A DNA stretch of 64,000 nucleotides from Brachypodium distachyon. Its lineage: Eukaryota; Streptophyta; Magnoliopsida; Poales; Poaceae. Shown piece by piece: positions 58,656 through 64,000 of this stretch. The number at the start of each line of letters is the position of its first letter. The stretch's first letter is position 1. The stretch spans positions 49,862,914 to 49,926,913 of the forward strand of contig NC_016132.3 in the NCBI RefSeq assembly GCF_000005505.3, written 5' to 3'. The notes under the pieces were generated by a model. The model made no database searches. It was given only the letters and a program-made list of their open reading frames with translations, and had not been told where the DNA came from. The translations under genes were made by a program, and so were the position numbers.

Positions 58656-61600
58656 CACGAACTGGTGCATGACGTGTGTAAGCTTAATTTCCTTTTAACA
58701 CACTTCATTGTTCCGGTGATCAGTTGCACTAGTATGTCATTTCATGTAGGGGTTTGGGCGATATCAGATTCCTTCATTAGCTACTAAGTATATTAATTCA
58801 TGCGTCGTGTATAACTATAAGCTTAATTAATTGAGTACACGCGCGTTCCCTTGGAACTAGACAGCTACTGTTGCATTAGTTGCTTGGCCAAGTTTTTCCC
58901 CGTTTATTTATTCTCAGCATGGACAAGACATGTGTGATGTGATGAAATGATCTGATGATCTTGATGGTTTCCTTTCTCCCTTTGGATCTTTTAATGTTTC
59001 TTATATCTGACTATTCTAAGGTAGATTCATGACTTTGAAGATTCCTCTCCATACACCTTTATCCCAGAAAGGCCCTCAAATTTCTGTAGCCTCCAATTAT
59101 ATATATCTAGGCAATGCGGACGCAAGAAGAAAGCAACAACACATGGTTAAATAATTTTAAAACTGTAGGCTGTAGCTGAATTAAGAAAGAATTTGGTCAC
59201 TGTAGCTGTTACAAGAGGGCAAGTGTTATATATGCTGTTTGTTGCTTCTGCCGTGTCCATGCTGATAATGATAGACGGGCAGCGCAGGAGGAAGGGGGAA
59301 GAGATCTGCTCTCATGCCTCTATTATTGGAAGCGAGTGGCATCTTTTCTTTACCTTCTTTTTCTTTCACTGTCTGGGAGGTATCTTTTTGGTCACCAGAC
59401 TGTGAATCTTCTGAAATTGCATGCTGTATGTCGTAGTACTGTACTTCTGACAATGGCATGAAAGAGGCTGAGTATATAACAACATCATACTAATTTGGCA
59501 GTGGCTCGTCGGTGTTTGTTTCTGCTTGTTTTGTTTCCATGGTAGAACCCTGAATTACTTCGCGTTAATTGTATGTTGATATGATAGTTCGTTAGTCTAC
59601 TTTATTCATGGTAGTAACACGTAAATCTTACTAGGAAATTATTATTTTCAATGCTTCCGAGATATATTTTCGAAGCAGCACGACTCTTTCCATGTGGCGC
59701 CGGTGCTTGAAATTACCTCTATATGCATGCATGATTCACCATTCTTACCCACAAAAATTGGGTGATTATCTCCACCATACGTGCCTCCAGGCCCTCGATT
59801 CCCTGTTAAGGCGAAATTGCAATCCAAACCTTATATAGGGTAATTATCTCCATCATTGGTGTAACTAGGGTCCATTGCAGCATCCAGGAGGAGGAAGATG
59901 AGCAAGGACGAAAACCCCAGGCCAAGGCCCGAAGTCCATAAAAATTACCAAAAAAATCCCCATGCCTCTGGCCACGGACCTCGCCCCCATCATATATACT
60001 TGCTTCCCCTCGATTTTGAAGTAGTTCTTGTTTCATCACATTTGCTGTACTATTCATATTGTAATAGAAAAACGTAGTCACATCTAATCATGCCAAGATG
60101 GCCGCTGTCAAGTAATAGCGATAAAAGTTATATGACCGAAACCGCATTTCGTTTATTACGCAGCGCGTGTCTCTGAAAACATCTTGGATATAGAAACAAC
60201 CTCCCACACATACCCGGAATGATCGTAGATATCCTCACGGGAAGGCAAATTCAGAAAGATATTTAGTTGGTATATTTTAGCCTTTGGAAAATCTTGAGAT
60301 CATTATTGCGACTGCAAATAATACTGTTTCAAGAGAGAGACCTCCAAAGACTATAAATTCATAAAGAAAACCACTACTCATCTCTTGTTTACATTTCACT
60401 GTTATACCGAGGAGTGTTCATAACGGATTTAGATGTGCTCTGAAAAACTAGCAAGCAATGGATTTAATATTGATGGTTATAGTATTATTGAAGAACTTTT
60501 GCAATTTCTTTGTTTCCTAGTTTTTTTTCGAGAAAGATGAAACACCTCCTCCCTTTGCATTAATAGATGCACTCAGCCATTTTTTTCATCGAGTACATAC
60601 ATACGCACGTGCACACACGTACCACAGCATGAAGACCGGAATAACGAAGTCCGGGGATTTGACAGATTCTTTATCGGTGTATCGCTATCGGCCGGTGATG
60701 GGTTAAGACGTTTTATGTAAACATCGTTTGAACACTTGAGTGCGTAGCAAGCTTCCGTTACAGGAAAACCATGAAGCGGCTATAGTGTTTTTGCATGGCA
60801 GGACATCTGTGCTATGCATCAGCTCTCTTTCCCCCTGCCTTGTGCATTTGGTAGCTCAGCTGCGCAGCCTCATCGAGATCAGCTTGCTCAGACACCGAAC
60901 ATGCCAGGCAAAGCATGGCACACAATGATTGCAGGCTCTCTTTCCCATTTGAAGATGCTGAGGATAGGTCACTTTCTACTGCCATAGGAGCAGATCCCCA
61001 GTTGCCAGCTACGGCCACGCCTCTTTTCCATATAGTGCTCACAGACCGGTGTACTTTCTGGCTCTGGCTTGTCGACGAGCCAGAGAAAAAATAAATATAC
61101 GGAGTAGATACTTTTTTGAGGGAAGGAGTAGATACTAGTTGAATTAACCCCCACCTCTCCTTTTCCAATCCTCAGAAAGCACTATTCTTTTGTAAGATGG
61201 TAATAAGATATAAGATAAACTCGGATAAAATGTAGTACCACTACTCCACAATCCATACACTAGCTGTCCCTACTTGTGTTCGTTCATTGCCCTTGCATGT
61301 AGGTACAGCTCACGCATGACAGATACATGCATGGGTTCTGTCTCCGCTAAACATTCGGGAGAGTAGCACGTATAGCTTCCCGAAAAGAATTCTCGATCTT
61401 GATTTTGCTGACTCGAAAGCAAATCTTTCTCCCCCCGGCCGGGTCCTGCTTTGCTTTGCTTTTGCTTTCCTAGGCACGCACGTACGTACCCGAACAAAAA
61501 AAAAGAGCTGCGCCCAGGGCCAGCACGCAACGGCATCTCGCGGGAAGGGTTCTGTCTTCTGTGCCTTGGATTGGATATTTGGATGGCAACCTCGTCTGGG

Positions 61601-62323
61601 CGCCGTCGGGGGTCTCGTTCGTCTCCCGGCCAGGGATTCGTCGCATTGCCGCTGTGCGCACCCATGCCCGACGACACTGACGCCTCGCTTTTTCTTTCAC
61701 GAGTAGGATGTCGTACAAGATATGGTGGCGCTTTCGCCCGACCGATGAATCAGTCAAATATCGGACGATGAACCTTGGCCTAAGTTTCGCACGTTGTCCC
61801 CCCCAGCCAGCCAGTACACAGCTCCAAGGAATCCGCACCCTATTCGATCGGCGTCGCATCGTCTGCTCTGCTAGCTAGCAACGACGTACGTAGATAGATT
61901 TGCATCTATCGCTCCATCGCGTCGCGTCGCTTTTGGAGATTCGACCGGGGACGGCCGAGGCTGGCATATTCTGCTTTGTTACCAGCACGGGCACGGCCGC
62001 CGTCGCCGTCGCCACATCAACGGCCCATGGTGGTTCGATGCTCGTGCTCGTGCCAAAGGCGCCAAAAGATGGCTTGTCTGCGATCATGCTAGCTGCTCGT
62101 GACGGCTCGATCGTCGTCTCTCGGAAAGACGAATCATCTTGGTTCTTACTCTCTTTTTTTTTGAGAGCATCTTGGTTCTTACTGTGTCAGTTAAAACTTC
62201 GTTCGGTTCTGCGCTACCGGGCCGGGATGGCAGCCCAATTCCCAGGATCGGCCCCGCGTGGTATTAATTGGACCGCACAAGTTTTGGAATGGGCCGAATC
62301 TAGGCCTGGTTATGTTAAGGTTA
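58656..62323. other. spacer downstream of the TCP gene
   Basis: The first few hundred bases should be the TCP 3'UTR. 60812-61168 on the minus strand has an open frame with protein-like content (SLQSLCAMLCLACSVSEQAD, LDEAAQLSYQMHKAGGKRA), which I cannot identify. 60520-60590 resembles A-rich retroposon debris. 61260-62320 is mixed, no gene seen. Confidence 0.4.
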
Positions 62324-62333
62324 GATATGCACC

Positions 62334-62918
62334 ATGCTCCTCTAAAAAAGGGGTTGATTGGATTTATAACACTGTCTATTTCACCGGTTGGAGATATGTC
62401 AATACAAAAACTTGACTTGGAGAAATATCATTCTAACTTTTTTATACATTTATTAATGTCATTTTGTCCAATACCAGCATGTACACTGTCTAAATACGTA
62501 TAGACGTAGCTCTATACGACAGTTTTTTTTTCCATTCAAAGTCAAATAGTTATATTCGTCTTATCCCCCATGCGCTCCTCTTAACAGTAGACTCATATTA
62601 TTGTTTTTGATTTTCTGTAATTTCTATAAATTTTTCTGAGAAGTTTGAATTTTGGGCCAAATTTGATTTTTTGAACCTTTATGGCGCCTGGAAGATTCGA
62701 ACGTACTGCTGAACTTTGTAGGGCATTATGGTAAATACTGTTGTACACGCTGAAATACATGTATTTTATGAACAATTATTGGTCTTAAGTGGACAGAATG
62801 ACATTGATAGAGGTATAAGAAAGTTAGAGTGACATTTCTCCAAGTCAAGTTTTTATAATGTCATATTTACAACCGGTGGAATAGAGAGTGGCATAGATCC
62901 AATTAACCCCTAAATAAC
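62334..62918. mobile_element. MULE-like terminal-inverted-repeat element, 585 bp, with 10-bp target duplication
   Basis: About 130 bp at each end are inverted copies: GGGGTT(G/A)ATTGGAT, CACCGGTTG, then AAAACTTGACTTGGAGAAAT and AATGTCATT read inward on both sides. GATATGCACC is present at 62324-62333 and 62919-62928. No transposase is present. Length and duplication size fit a non-autonomous Mutator-type element. Confidence 0.85.
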
Positions 62919-63649
62919 GATATGCACCGTGAATCCAGCCAGTTAATCGGCAAACTCACTGCACTTTATGCAGTTGATACCTGGTGGAAACTCCTCTCTG
63001 CCCAAACGAGGAATGTGCACAAATTATGTTGGTATCTTTAGTCCTGCACAAGCAAAACCTTAGTGAGTCGGGCCGTCCAATTAAACCAAAGGGGCACAAC
63101 CATATGCATAACTGATGAAATTCAGGAGTAGATCGAGTATTTGTAACCCAACCGATATTCTGCGCGCGGTACCAGGCAAGCAGAGAGAAAAGCACCGTCT
63201 TTCTCAGAAGATTGTACGAAAAGAGGCCCTTGCAACTGCGCAGTGCAGGACGTAGCATGCATGCTCTTTCAGCCTTAGCTAACACTGATGCGTTCGTTTC
63301 TTCAGACTCTGAGGGAGAGCAGCTTTCATAACTGTTTGGAATCTTTGATGGAATGGCAGGGGTTGGCATCGACAAAACCTGAGACATCCATACATGGGTC
63401 ACCGTACTTTTTTGGTAGTTTTCTTTGTTATTCACTGGTACTCAGAGAAGCCTTCAATGACGTTTCAGGCCGTGAGCTCGACTCAAAGTGCAATGCTTCT
63501 TTTCTCCGGATCTACCTCATCATCCGCTAGTAAACTTGGCCCGATATAAACCATCTGGAGAAATTAACTGTAACCTGAAAATGATTTCAGTTATGGACGA
63601 TGTGTTGTCTTAGCTGATTTTGAGGTGACAGGTTGGATTAGCTTGCTGT
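62919..63649. other. spacer with an unidentified minus-strand open frame
   Basis: 62956-63435 is open on the minus strand. Its first part (VLSMPTPAIPSKIPNSYESC, then SPSESEETNASVLAKAE) looks like real protein; the rest does not. It might belong with the frame at 60812-61168, but no splice model could be built. Confidence 0.25.
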
Positions 63650-63660
63650 TTTCTGCTCTT

Positions 63661-63995
63661 GCCTGTAAGGTGGCGTTATTTTTTCTCTCTTTTGCCTGTA
63701 AGTTAATACTCTTGTGTTTCTTGGAGTGTTGTCTATTTAACAATCAACCGTCTTTATTTTTGCATGTAAGGTGGAGTTTATCCTCTTGTGTTTCTTGAAG
63801 AGTGTCTATTTAACGGTCAGCTTTTTTTTTCATTTTTGCATGTAAGGTGGAGTTTATCCTCTTGTGTTTCTTGGAGAGTGTCTATTTAACAGTCAACTGT
63901 TTTTCATTTTTGCCTGTAAGGTGGAGTTTATCCTCTTGTGTTTCTAGGAGTGTCTATTTAACAGTCAATTGTTTTCATTTTTTTTGGCCAACAAT
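63661..63995. repeat. minisatellite, about 68-76-bp unit, four copies plus a partial
   Basis: Copies begin with GC(C/A)TGTAAG at 63694, 63762, 63838 and 63912, with a truncated one at 63661. The shared body is GTGGAGTTTATCCTCTTGTG, TTTCTTGGAGAGTGTCTATT and TAACAGTCAA. Unit length changes through variable T runs. Confidence 0.92.
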
Positions 63996-64000
63996 TAGAT

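Overview
This is nuclear DNA from a grass, most likely a Pooideae genome. The evidence is intron-containing plant genes, many short Stowaway MITEs with the CTCCCTCCG-type ends and TA duplications, Tourist-like MITEs, a tRNA-derived SINE, and GC-rich first exons next to AT-rich spacers. Gene density (about six loci in 64 kb) would suit a small genome such as Brachypodium; that is inference, not identification.

Layout. 1-180 is the first 60 codons of a callose synthase on the minus strand. 181-5637 is spacer with small direct repeats. 5653-12174 is a full-length but frameshifted L1-type LINE with a perfect 15-bp target duplication. It landed five codons after an ATG in a GC-rich host sequence, which resumes at 12190. 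A Mutator-like element (12559-14075), with another element nested in its right arm, interrupts the same GC-rich tract. 14613-19253 is a decayed FLOE/DUF1421 gene on the minus strand. 21655-21933 and 35456-35713 are two minus-strand CLE signalling-peptide genes. Between them lie an intronless PPR gene (25541-27526, minus), a possible plus-strand gene start (about 28400-29026) and a stretch of repeat debris (29.9-34.3 kb).

40074 to about 49940 is a complete 15-exon gene (minus) for the plant-specific protein family of Arabidopsis At4g18490. I could follow every splice junction in frame to a 716-residue product. Its last intron has AT-AC ends and a U12-type branch site. Its other introns carry nested MITEs and a small poly(A)-tailed retrocopy. 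49951-50479 is a Tourist-like MITE split by a Stowaway in the promoter of that gene. 50.5-56.7 kb is spacer with more MITEs. 57330-58655 (plus) is the main exon of a class II (CIN-type) TCP transcription factor with a miR319 target site; its start codon probably lies in an upstream exon at 56783. 58.7-64 kb is spacer with an inverted-repeat element that has a clear target duplication, and a minisatellite at the right edge.

The genes do not form a pathway. The two CLE genes may share ancestry, and several loci bear on development: CLE peptides, the CIN-TCP, and a FLOE-family relic. No CRISPR array, tRNA or rRNA gene was seen.
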